Part shown: positions 45,801 through 55,835 of the stretch, in pieces
Position numbering within the stretch: the stretch's first letter is position 1
How the letters are laid out: the number at the start of each line of letters is the position of its first letter
NCBI GenBank assembly: GCA_938041455.1
Contig: CALITO010000016.1
Span: 23,955 to 87,954, forward strand
Origin: an uncultured bacterium
GTDB lineage: Bacteria; Armatimonadota; JACIXR01
DNA length: 64,000 nt
Direction of reading: 5' to 3'
Notes under the pieces: model-generated
Seen by the model: the letters and a program-made list of their open reading frames with translations, nothing else
Database searches by the model: none
Told to the model about the DNA's origin: nothing
Position numbers and translations under genes: made by a program

Positions 45801-47748
45801 GGATGAATTCGCTCTTCTCCTCGGAGATGAGGAGCAAGAGGGGAGGATCGTTCGTCTCTTCCACCGTTCCACAGTATTTCTTGGCGAAGGGAGCCCAGTA
45901 TTGGATGTAAGCGGGAGGTTTATGAGCGCGCCAAATCATAAAGCTGTGCGCGTGTTGATAACAGCAAGTTCGGAGACGGTTCAGTATCTCCTGAAAGATT
46001 TGCCTCCCCTTTTCCCTTTCCTCTTCTTTGCTCCCCCATTCGTCATCGCATTCCCACTCTCCTAACATTATAGGCACACTCCATCTGTCCGTTATATGGC
46101 AAAGGTAATCCACATCCTTCAAACCGCCTGGTCCTATTCCTCCATGCAAGGTGAAAACCACCTGCCTTTGCGGGTCGCCCGTGTCAAAGTTGACCTCGCC
46201 CCAGGTAAGCTCGGTTCCACCCCAGCCAGCTGAGGCGTCGCTCACAATGATTATATGATGAGGGTCAATTTCCCTTATCTCCTTAATGCAATCCCTATAC
46301 CACTTACGAAGTTCTGAGACGCTGATTCCTCCCGGTTCATTCCAAAGCTCATAAGCGGCGACCCAACCTTCGTCCTTGTATATTCTTGCCACTGCTCGCC
46401 AAAAGGGAATATACCAGTTGTAGAGAATATCCATCGGGTCCCTCTCAGGAAAAGATTGGGGGTAGGTGTGGAGGTCTATAATAGCATACATCTCGTTCTT
46501 CTTGCAAGTTTGGACGAGGGGGTCGATCGTCTTTCTTATAAAGCCTTCAAAACCGCCCAGTTCCTTCAACTTCTTATCACCAAGCTCATCAAAATAGGCG
46601 TTTACAGCGATTCTCACAGCGTTCAAACCATTTTCCTTGAAGAAACGCACTAGCGATTGAAAATCGTCGTTCCAAATCTTCCTCTCATAGGGCACTCCTC
46701 CCGTCTTTTTAAAAACGATTCCCTCGCAGGACTTATTAACATAGAAATTGACTTTGAAAGTGTGGATCTTCCCATCTAATTTGTGAGGTAAACTTATAAG
46801 CTCCCTATGGAAACCTTCTTCGGCAGTATAAATCGTTAGCGTCCCCGTCATCTTTGGGTCGCCAATATATCGAACGGTGAGCTCGTATTCCCCGGGTTTA
46901 AGGGGTAGATGGATGGGAAAAGTGAAGAAACTCCAGAGTTCCGCCTCGCTCTTTAGAGTTATTGCTTTCCTACCCCCTCTTTTCACAAACTCCAGAAAAG
47001 GGTTGTTGAAAAGCAGTTCATCAGAGGCCTCAATTTTTATAGGAGAAAAGGGAGATAATTCTTTTAATGACAAAGCCCTTATCTCCAAGAAATCTATCGG
47101 CAACCCCTCCCTATCAGATGTATCGGTTTTCTTGAAAATTATCTCCCCAACCTCGTTTGAAACAGAGAAGCGTTGGGTATAAAGGTGGAATTTGTCGTCC
47201 TTATAGTCAGGGAGGGCATAGGTAAGTGGATGGTGGTGAGGAAAATCCTTGAAGTAAATGCCCGTGGTAGCACTTCCCTGTTGGGGAGAGAAGTAACGAA
47301 CGCTAATTTCATACTCGCCGGGACCCAAAAGGAAGGGCAAAGAAACAACAAAATAGGACCACTGCCCCACCTCTTTCTTCAGGAGCGCTACCTTCCCACG
47401 AAAGGCTCCTTTCATTTCTCGGATTTTCGTCTCCGGGACATCTCTTATGAGTTCGCAGACCGCCCCTTTCCAATTTTCCCCTTCCTTGAGCCGTTTATAG
47501 GAGGGTTTACTTATCTCTATCTCCACTATCGGGATGGTAGGGGGATTTTCCGGAGCGTATAGTTCAGCTTGCCATACAGTTCCTATTGCTCCCAGGATGA
47601 AAGGTTTCCCTTCCCAATTCTTTATAAATTTACCATCCACATAGAGCCATGGCTTGGAGGGATGTCCATAGATATTTGAAAGGGCGAAGAGGAACCAAAG
47701 GTATAAAATATATTTATTAGTAATCCCTGGCATCTTCTTCCATACCAT
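42808..47748 (-). CDS. Multidomain secreted GH5-type hydrolase fused to an (alpha/alpha)-barrel and discoidin-like modules
   Basis: 1646 residues (start at 47748, or Met6 at 47733). A signal peptide (KYILYLWFLFALSNIYG) is followed by beta modules with two similar repeats (GPGEYEISVRY and KPGEYELTVRY, about 90-350). A GH5-like TIM barrel (about 355-640) has acid/base E471 in YELWNEPGG and nucleophile E564 in MLGEWECDD. A flavodoxin-like segment (about 650-740) precedes a discoidin-like module (VEVNLDLGEIHNIF to YLKVKVYKY). Then come an Ig-like domain, a helical barrel domain (about 1090-1440; WFDGGLLESL, DDNTRTTMCLLYLYKATG) and a C-terminal discoidin-like module. It probably cleaves and holds a polysaccharide outside the cell. 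No close partner; TolB/DUF11 gene lies upstream. Confidence 0.78.
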   Translation of the reverse strand: MVWKKMPGITNKYILYLWFLFALSNIYGHPSKPWLYVDGKFIKNWEGKPFILGAIGTVWQAELYAPENPPTIPIVEIEISKPSYKRLKEGENWKGAVCELIRDVPETKIREMKGAFRGKVALLKKEVGQWSYFVVSLPFLLGPGEYEISVRYFSPQQGSATTGIYFKDFPHHHPLTYALPDYKDDKFHLYTQRFSVSNEVGEIIFKKTDTSDREGLPIDFLEIRALSLKELSPFSPIKIEASDELLFNNPFLEFVKRGGRKAITLKSEAELWSFFTFPIHLPLKPGEYELTVRYIGDPKMTGTLTIYTAEEGFHRELISLPHKLDGKIHTFKVNFYVNKSCEGIVFKKTGGVPYERKIWNDDFQSLVRFFKENGLNAVRIAVNAYFDELGDKKLKELGGFEGFIRKTIDPLVQTCKKNEMYAIIDLHTYPQSFPERDPMDILYNWYIPFWRAVARIYKDEGWVAAYELWNEPGGISVSELRKWYRDCIKEIREIDPHHIIIVSDASAGWGGTELTWGEVNFDTGDPQRQVVFTLHGGIGPGGLKDVDYLCHITDRWSVPIMLGEWECDDEWGSKEEEREKGRQIFQEILNRLRTCCYQHAHSFMIWRAHKPPAYIQYWAPFAKKYCGTVEETNDPPLLLLISEEKSEFIPILKELNIPFHHSPSLSSLDNLSLYSSLILCSLNYPQPNILRKDLEEKIRAFIEKGGRAFIEYSTSPTGELFNIRLGNSQRMLHERLIVSKSHYLTKGLEEETLLDEHNSAFLPPEKPQGEVICQYGRVLGTYKLFQPQDWVEVNLDLGEIHNIFLFRQIYGASIADYCPERVEVYISENGRDFQLGGKAEGDLLPQVVEIFLEGKRARYLKVKVYKYKRSPTTDWLFLGELEVLNENGDNVALHKNYTLSPPPSGVYPEGRPGKLTDGIIEGHYSDKLSIGWATSPPSFPLQPALLVIPIGKGELVFSLLKVSDYKSRFFRPSEKWERLLKNVVLYVLPPEEREEIEEAYIPLKIWTEPRKWVNPEEKGKLFVQTEPAFTLKARINGKEIPLKEMEGGRWEGDFLISEEGNYEISVEAEKNGIKRVESLKIEVKERKKKYREVLDRNIRWFLRSGVMPLPDGSQGVYNQRCIAWFDGGLLESLPSPYRVDCNAKSALAFYLYGKLKGEEKYQEIAENLIEYMLPHQITDPKRPSLGGWPWLYEGINTIYFWDDNTRTTMCLLYLYKATGKEKFLIPALRTLELCRRVAHPDGLITRTAVEPSELDKIGCSAYRQFQQGIASDFDLLRWFSAYAITGDEEYKRLAETCLRCWKHTSTVRGLPIAYFYTKDIISREIIVNYWRSYLEIPDVKRWGVYRVNAPDFALAFEGDCSITTQPDDPLADQLYQTSFLLLHAWWSYKATGESVCLEAFHKIGDFLARIQMESEDERIDGAWVRGWDLESWECFGAPYDPNYGPYSAYTGWMNSIIDIAYALYLLDENPFPPLTVDERARSLLAKLREEPRDEIGEENIALHCAYELNPLPQGKYEDSPPGKLTDGIIDGHYEDGLSIGWHIPEGKEIQVEIKLDLGENREIAMVAQRYGAGIQGYIPDEVVLLLSEDGKNYKEINIAKPKQAGFLYIPLPSKVQTRYLKFILKKACYSPTEDFLFVGETLVYPP

Positions 47749-47857
47749 TTATGCAACAAACCAATGAAGAAGTCCACCGGCGGATTCCCTTTTGTCTCTT
47801 ATATCTTCTATAAGGAAGGGAAACCGACTAATGGTCTTTATGAGGGGGGCTATTCCC

Positions 47858-48958
47858 TCAGAAAGGGCTGGGAGGAGGTGGAGCTGGAGCGGAAACTTCT
47901 TCTTCATCACCTTCTGTTCCTTTCACTATTGCGGACACGAAGTAGGTTATATCCAAAGCATAAAAGTCTTTGGGAATTGTATGGGTGTGGGATTGAGAAC
48001 TTACTTCAGCCAAAAAATGGGAAGTGGTTTCATTTTCCCCTTTCCAGTAAAGTTTGTAGCCCTCCGCTCCGTTTACACTATCCAACTCATGTTCCGTCTT
48101 CCTCCTCCACCACAGCTTGTTAGGGGTAAGAACGACGCAACTGCCAAAGGTAGCTTTATTAGATATCTTCTCACCGCCCAATACCTTGACTTTGAATGAG
48201 ACCTTTGTTTCGGAGCCGGCATTCAGGGATGCTATTTGCCAGGTGAGGGTCCTTTTGGAGGTATCGTAGGTGGGATTGCCTGTTGCGCTCCCTGAAACAT
48301 ACTCTGCCTGCTGTGGTATGGTATCACTTATTGTTATATTGGAGAGATTTTCAGTTCCCTCGTTCCAACAAGAGATAGTATAGGTTAGCGTTTCACCCGG
48401 GGAGGCTTGCGATTTATCAACCAATTTAAAAATGGAGGGGGTGGAGAGGTCATACATATAAATATCCCAGTTGCCGTTCCTCCAATCTACCCAGACTATC
48501 CTGTTCCCATATATTGCGGGAGCGTCTTGCCAATCGGGATCTGTGCATATGGGTATCTCCTTTTTCTGATCAAGGTCATACATATAAATATCCGCGTTGC
48601 CGTTCCTCCAATCTTCCCAGACTATCCTGTTCCCATATATTGCGGGAGACTCCTGGTTATGGGGAGCTGTACATATGGGTATCTCCTTTTTCTGCTCAAG
48701 ATCATACATATAAATATCCCCGTTCACATAAATATCATAGTTGCCGTTCCTCCAATCTACCCAGACTATCCTATTCCCATATATATGTGGGCCCTCTTGA
48801 TTATGAGGTTCCGTGCAGATGGGGATCTCCTTTCCCTGCTGTTTAGCAACTTCTACCTTAGCTGAGTTAGGGGAAACCCCAACTCCTAAAGCATAGGCGG
48901 AGAAAATTATTAACCCTATCAAAAGAAGCCCCCTTTTTCCTCTTTGAACGCTCTTCAT
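47858..48958 (-). CDS. Secreted TolB-like repeat plus DUF11-type adhesin protein
   Basis: This 366-residue protein has a signal peptide (LLLIGLIIFSAYALGV). Three near-identical repeats of about 41-48 residues follow (IYGNRIVWVDWRNGNWDIYM type, about 55-175), as in TolB-like beta-propellers but too few for a closed propeller. A DUF11 domain (about 180-270) has FKLVDKSQASPGETLTYTIS and ISDTIPQQAEYVSGSA. A fibronectin-like part (about 285-355) and a Pro-rich end follow. This fits an extracellular attachment protein. The first repeat carries an extra DIYVNG. GAAGGAGGAACGATAAA precedes the ATG. Confidence 0.78.
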   Translation of the reverse strand: MKSVQRGKRGLLLIGLIIFSAYALGVGVSPNSAKVEVAKQQGKEIPICTEPHNQEGPHIYGNRIVWVDWRNGNYDIYVNGDIYMYDLEQKKEIPICTAPHNQESPAIYGNRIVWEDWRNGNADIYMYDLDQKKEIPICTDPDWQDAPAIYGNRIVWVDWRNGNWDIYMYDLSTPSIFKLVDKSQASPGETLTYTISCWNEGTENLSNITISDTIPQQAEYVSGSATGNPTYDTSKRTLTWQIASLNAGSETKVSFKVKVLGGEKISNKATFGSCVVLTPNKLWWRRKTEHELDSVNGAEGYKLYWKGENETTSHFLAEVSSQSHTHTIPKDFYALDITYFVSAIVKGTEGDEEEVSAPAPPPPSPF

Positions 48959-49003
48959 TTTATCGTTCCTCCTTCTAACTAAGACCTACTCAAAAGTTCA
49001 TAA

Positions 49004-49032
49004 AGATTAATACCAATTTGATTTTTTGTCAA
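49004..49032 (-). promoter_or_regulatory. Promoter of the TolB/DUF11 gene
   Basis: On the minus strand there is TTGACA (49032-49027), a 17-nt spacer and TAATCT (49009-49004). A second TTGACA lies 15 nt further upstream (49047-49042) in a directly repeated context, and could be a second -35 or a regulator site. Confidence 0.5.
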
Positions 49033-49064
49033 TAGATTTATTGTCAATGGAGAGATATATAACA

Positions 49065-49115
49065 AAGCGAGTGTTTCACCCACGGAGATTTTTAGACTTA
49101 TCAACCAATTTGGAA
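49065..49115 (-). pseudogene. Decayed fragment of a DUF11-domain gene
   Basis: The minus strand encodes KLVDKS and, after a one-base shift, SVGETLAL, matching KLVDKSQASPGETLTY of the DUF11 domain in the neighbouring gene. About 40 bases align at 48388-48428 with one single-base gap. It lies upstream of the promoter region of the intact gene and has an in-frame stop. This is a remnant of a duplication. Confidence 0.5.
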
Positions 49116-49186
49116 TTTCACCTTCCCTAATCTTGAAGAAATCCCAACGCTTAAGACAAAAACTCTTCTTTCAATTTGAATATATC

Positions 49187-49215
49187 TTGATTTTGAAGGG
49201 GAGTTAGGGCATTAT
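49187..49215 (+). promoter_or_regulatory. Leaderless promoter of alr
   Basis: TTGATT (49187-49192), a 17-nt spacer and CATTAT (49210-49215) are followed after 7 nt by the alr ATG at 49223. No Shine-Dalgarno site is present between them. Confidence 0.5.
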
Positions 49216-49222
49216 TCTTTAT

Positions 49223-50359
49223 ATGAGTTACTGCTGGGCTGAGATAGATTTAGACGCCATTCTTTTCAATCTCCAACAAATCAAAAAAATCGTAGGCAAG
49301 AAGATAAAGATTATGGCCGTTGTCAAAGCCGATGCATATGGACATGGCTTGGAGGAAGTAGCGAGAGCGTTATCCTTTTATAATGATATATACTTTGGCG
49401 TTTCTTCCCTTGAAGAAGGTGTAAAACTGAGGAATACAGGGATAAAGGCGCCTATTATTAACCTTCTTCCCCCCCTGCCGGAGGATATAAGGGAGATGGT
49501 CCATCAAGATATCACCCCGATCCTCGTCGATGGCGAACTAGTCGAGGTTTTGGATAAAGAAGGCAAAAGACAAGGAAAAATCCTTCGGGTTCATATAAAA
49601 GTAGACACGGGGATGGGGAGATTGGGGATAAAACCCCATTCAGCAGTGGATTTCCTCCAAAGGCTGAGCAAATATAAAAACATCTTCGTTGAGGGAATCT
49701 ATACCCACTTTGCCTCCTCAGATAACGATGTGGAATTTACGAAATACCAATTGGGTATATTTTTGCGAGTCTTAGAGGAGCTCAAGGAGAAAGGAATTCA
49801 CATTCCCCTAAGACATTCCGCCAATAGCTCGGCTATTTTATCCCTTCCCCAATCTCATCTGGATATGGTTCGTCCCGGCTTGGTCTTATACGGGATAAAT
49901 CCCCTCCAGAATAACTCGGTTGGACTTCGTCCAGCGATGAGCGTAAAGGCGAAGGTCATTCAAGCAAAGGAGCTCCCCAAAGGGCATAGCATAAGTTATG
50001 GGAGGACATATATCTTGTCCCGTGATAGCAGATTGGCGGTGGTGGGTATCGGATATGCTCAGGGATTTTTCCGCGCCCTTTCTAATAAGGGTAGCGTGCT
50101 CATAAATGGGAAAAGAGCACCGATTTTAGGAGTGATATGTATGGACCAGTGCGTTGTAGATGTGACAGATTGCGAAGATGTGAAATTAGGGGACGAGGTG
50201 GTGATTATGGGAAAACAAGGAGAAGAAGAGATAACCGCTTGGGATTTAGCCAATTTGAGCGGAACGATTCCCTATGAAATCTTAACCTCCCTCGGCCATC
50301 AGATTCCCAAGGTATACAAAGGATTAAGCGAACCAAAAATTAGGGAAGAAGCGGTGTAG
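49223..50359 (+). CDS. alr: Alanine racemase
   Basis: This 378-residue PLP enzyme interconverts L- and D-alanine for peptidoglycan. The PLP lysine is K35 in MAVVKADAYGHG. Other motifs are RVHIKVDTGMGRLG, THFASSDN, HSANSSAIL, MVRPGLVLYG and SISYGRTY with the second catalytic Tyr. GVICMDQCVVDVT and the C-terminal beta domain follow. Length is usual. It is a single-gene unit, convergent with the flavin reductase gene; the mRNA is probably leaderless. Confidence 0.97.
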   Translation: MSYCWAEIDLDAILFNLQQIKKIVGKKIKIMAVVKADAYGHGLEEVARALSFYNDIYFGVSSLEEGVKLRNTGIKAPIINLLPPLPEDIREMVHQDITPILVDGELVEVLDKEGKRQGKILRVHIKVDTGMGRLGIKPHSAVDFLQRLSKYKNIFVEGIYTHFASSDNDVEFTKYQLGIFLRVLEELKEKGIHIPLRHSANSSAILSLPQSHLDMVRPGLVLYGINPLQNNSVGLRPAMSVKAKVIQAKELPKGHSISYGRTYILSRDSRLAVVGIGYAQGFFRALSNKGSVLINGKRAPILGVICMDQCVVDVTDCEDVKLGDEVVIMGKQGEEEITAWDLANLSGTIPYEILTSLGHQIPKVYKGLSEPKIREEAV

Positions 50360-50374
50360 CCAGCGCCTTCCTTT

Positions 50375-52899
<2,525 letters not shown>

Positions 52900-52902
52900 T
52901 TA

Positions 52903-52931
52903 TTGGTAAGCGCGGAGGACTATGTTATAAT
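52903..52931 (+). promoter_or_regulatory. Promoter of tRNA-Thr
   Basis: TTGGTA (52903-52908), a 17-nt spacer and a consensus TATAAT (52926-52931) lie 12 nt before the first tRNA base. The same transcript may run on into the enzyme gene at 53057. Confidence 0.7.
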
Positions 52932-52943
52932 TATTTAGCAGGA

Positions 52944-53018
52944 GCCGATGTAGCTCAGCGGCAGAGCGGGTGATTCGTAATCACCAGGTCGTGGGTTCAA
53001 ATCCCACCGTCGGCTCCA
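52944..53018 (+). tRNA. tRNA-Thr(CGT)
   Basis: The acceptor arm GCCGATG pairs with CGTCGGC (one T-G pair); U73 and CCA are encoded. The anticodon stem GGTGA/TCACC encloses TTCGTAA, giving CGT. The T arm is GTGGG TTCAAAT CCCAC. Confidence 0.95.
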
Positions 53019-53056
53019 TTTTTAATTAAATAAGGAGGAACGGCGAAAAGATAAAC

Positions 53057-55819
53057 ATGCTTACTCTCTTATCAATTTTTCTTTCCCTTCCTTTCTTTGC
53101 CTTTTCCTTGCCCTCTGATTACTTTCCGAAGTTGGAGGATTACAATGTGGTGTGGGATTCACCCTCAAAAGATGCTCTTGGCTCAATGCCCCTTGGTAAC
53201 GGTGACATAACCCTCAATCTCTGGGTGGAGGAGGACAGCGACTTGCTCTTCTATATCGGCAAATCCGATGCTTGGGACGAATATAATCGCCTTTTAAAAC
53301 TGGGAAAGGTTCGTATCTCCCTTTCTCCTAATCCCTTCTTGAAAGGGAGCAAATTTCGCCAAGAGCTTATTCTTCGCTATGGGGAGGTTCTCATCCAAGC
53401 AATTCCGCCTGGTTCCTCAAACCTTGTTGAACTCCATATCTGGGTAGATGCCAATCATCCGGTTATCTATGTTGACATTAGAAGCAAACAACCCCTAACT
53501 GCTACTGCTTCCTTTGAACTCTGGCGAACACAACCCACCCAACTTACTTCCTTTGAGGTAAGCGATATCTATAACGCCTGCCCTAACCCACCCCCCCTCA
53601 TAATTGAACCCGATGTGATAATCCAAAATCAGCCAGATGGTATAGGATGGTTCCACTTCAATAGGAAATCGGAGGGACCAGAGTTGACCATGCGTTTCCA
53701 AGACCTTTTAGAAGCTCCCTGGAGCGACCCACTAATTCACCGTATCTTCGGTGCCTTCATTCGTGCCGAAGGCAACTATAAGAAAATAGATGACCAACAT
53801 CTCCAAAGCCCTAATAAAACTCGCCATCTCTTCAGCATATATGTCCTCTCCGAGCAACCCTCTTCCCCAGAGAGTTGGCTTGCCCACATAAAGAAACTTG
53901 CCGAAAGAATAGAAGCGATTGATTTTAACGAACGAAAGGAGAAGCATATCGCCTGGTGGAGGGATTTCTGGGAGAGGAGTTGGATTTTTATCAAAGACAG
54001 GGGAAACGCCTTTGAAAAAGCTTTTATCCCTGCTAATAAACATCCCTTAAAGATAGGCATTGACCAATGGGGAGGAAGTTCGTTTTCGGGAGAAATCGCC
54101 CGCCTTTCTATCTTGCGGAGCGTATTATCTCCCGATGAAATCCGCAAAATTGCCAGAAGTAACCGCAAACCCCTTCAAAGAAAGGATGTCCTGATAAGCT
54201 TATCCAATCCTCAGCCCGGGACAACAGTAGGCCTCCTGCCTGAGGCGCTTCCCGCCTTCACCTGCGAGGCTTGGATAAAGGTCTCAGAAGATGACAAGGG
54301 TGGGAGGATTTTGGACAAAATCACCCCAGGTGCTTCAGATGGTTTCCTTTTAGATACTTGGCCAGGGAGAAGCATTCGGGTCATAGTTGGAGAAAGGGTC
54401 ATTTCCGCAGAGGGTATCCTAAAACCATCCGCTTGGCATCACCTTCTGGTAGTATTTGCTCCCCATAAGATCCAGGTCTATTTGGATGGCGAATTCATCT
54501 GCGGGGACAAGAACCCACCGGGTTATGATGTTACCTTGGGCTATATTCTTCAGCGTTTCATCACAGCCTGCGCCGGCAGGGGAGCTTATCCCATCAAATT
54601 CAATGGTTCACTTTTCGTCATGCCCTGGCCTGGTTGCCCAAATGATGCGGATTATCGCCGCTGGGGTCCAGGTTATTGGTGGCAAAATACCCGCCTCCCC
54701 TATATAAGCGCCTGTGCCAGCGGTGATTTTGACATTATGCAACCCTTATTCAAGATGTATGGGGGGGAAGTTTTTGAGGTATCAAAGTATCGCACAAGGC
54801 GATATTTTGGTTTTGAAGGTGTTTATTATCCGGAATGCATTTATCCTTGGGGAGCGGTTTTTATGGACACTTATGGCTGGGATAAACCCGCAGTGGAAAG
54901 AGAGGATAAACTTCAAACTTCTCCCTGGCATAAATATGAGTGGGTAGGGGGGTTAGAACTCGCCTATATGATGCTCGATTACTACGATTATACTCAGGAT
55001 GACCACTTTCTAAGAGATAAGGTAATCCCTCTTGCTTATGAACTTCTGCTCTTCTTCAACAACTTCTATAAGACAGGTCCTGAGGAAAAGTTGGTTATGG
55101 AACCCTCGCAAGCTCTGGAAACCTGGTGGGATTGTAGAAATCCGATGCCCGAGATAGCAGGTTTGCAAGCAATAACTTCTCGCCTCCTCGCTCTACCCGA
55201 GGGAAAGGTGCCACCTCCTATAAGGAAATTCTTGGAGGAATTTCAGGGAAAAATCCCCCCTTTACCAGTGCGGGAAGTTGAGGGAGTGAAAATGCTGGCG
55301 CCCGCGGAGCAGTTCGATCATAAGAGCAATGTGGAAAACCCGGAACTTTATGCAGTTTTCCCTTTTAGGTTAGTTTCCTTCGAGAAAGAGAATGTAGAAC
55401 TGGGAATACAGGCTTTGAAACATCGTATGGATAAGGGGAATTTCGGTTGGCGCCAGGACGATATATTTATGGCTTATCTTGGTTTAGCAAGCGAGGCAAA
55501 GGAATACATAGTGGGGCGGGCAAGGGCAAAGAACCCCCTCTGCCGATTCCCTGCCTTTTGGGGACCAAATTATGACTGGACGCCGGACCAAGACCACGGC
55601 GGAGTTTTAATGAAGGCGCTTCAGGCAATGTTGATGCAGACGGAAGGAGAGAAAATATATCTATTTCCCGCTTGGCCCAAAGAGTGGGATGTGGATTTCA
55701 GACTCCACGCTCCTTACCGCACAATTATCGGGGGTAAATTGGTCAATGGAAGATTAGTGGAACTAAAAGTCACGCCTGAAGAGCGAAAAAAGGACATCGT
55801 GTTGCTCAAACCTCAATAG
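53057..55819 (+). CDS. Secreted DUF5703/GH95-like glycosidase with an inserted LamG domain
   Basis: 920 residues with a signal peptide (LLSIFLSLPFFAFS). The N-terminal DUF5703/GH95-like beta domain (about 25-280) has LGSMPLGNGDITLNLWVEED and LLFYIGKSDAWDEYNR. After WWRDFWERSWIFIK (300-313) a concanavalin/LamG-type domain is inserted (about 315-488). The catalytic (alpha/alpha) part then resumes at VTLGYILQRFITACAGRGAY and runs to about 800, with ECIYPWGAVFMDTYGWDKP and WTPDQDHGGVLMKALQAML. GH95 relatives cleave alpha-L-fucosides or galactosides by inversion; this activity is not assured. It lies 38 nt after tRNA-Thr, with AAGGAGG unusually far (about 18 nt) from the ATG. Confidence 0.75.
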   Translation: MLTLLSIFLSLPFFAFSLPSDYFPKLEDYNVVWDSPSKDALGSMPLGNGDITLNLWVEEDSDLLFYIGKSDAWDEYNRLLKLGKVRISLSPNPFLKGSKFRQELILRYGEVLIQAIPPGSSNLVELHIWVDANHPVIYVDIRSKQPLTATASFELWRTQPTQLTSFEVSDIYNACPNPPPLIIEPDVIIQNQPDGIGWFHFNRKSEGPELTMRFQDLLEAPWSDPLIHRIFGAFIRAEGNYKKIDDQHLQSPNKTRHLFSIYVLSEQPSSPESWLAHIKKLAERIEAIDFNERKEKHIAWWRDFWERSWIFIKDRGNAFEKAFIPANKHPLKIGIDQWGGSSFSGEIARLSILRSVLSPDEIRKIARSNRKPLQRKDVLISLSNPQPGTTVGLLPEALPAFTCEAWIKVSEDDKGGRILDKITPGASDGFLLDTWPGRSIRVIVGERVISAEGILKPSAWHHLLVVFAPHKIQVYLDGEFICGDKNPPGYDVTLGYILQRFITACAGRGAYPIKFNGSLFVMPWPGCPNDADYRRWGPGYWWQNTRLPYISACASGDFDIMQPLFKMYGGEVFEVSKYRTRRYFGFEGVYYPECIYPWGAVFMDTYGWDKPAVEREDKLQTSPWHKYEWVGGLELAYMMLDYYDYTQDDHFLRDKVIPLAYELLLFFNNFYKTGPEEKLVMEPSQALETWWDCRNPMPEIAGLQAITSRLLALPEGKVPPPIRKFLEEFQGKIPPLPVREVEGVKMLAPAEQFDHKSNVENPELYAVFPFRLVSFEKENVELGIQALKHRMDKGNFGWRQDDIFMAYLGLASEAKEYIVGRARAKNPLCRFPAFWGPNYDWTPDQDHGGVLMKALQAMLMQTEGEKIYLFPAWPKEWDVDFRLHAPYRTIIGGKLVNGRLVELKVTPEERKKDIVLLKPQ

Positions 55820-55835
55820 TGTCAAACGATGAGGT

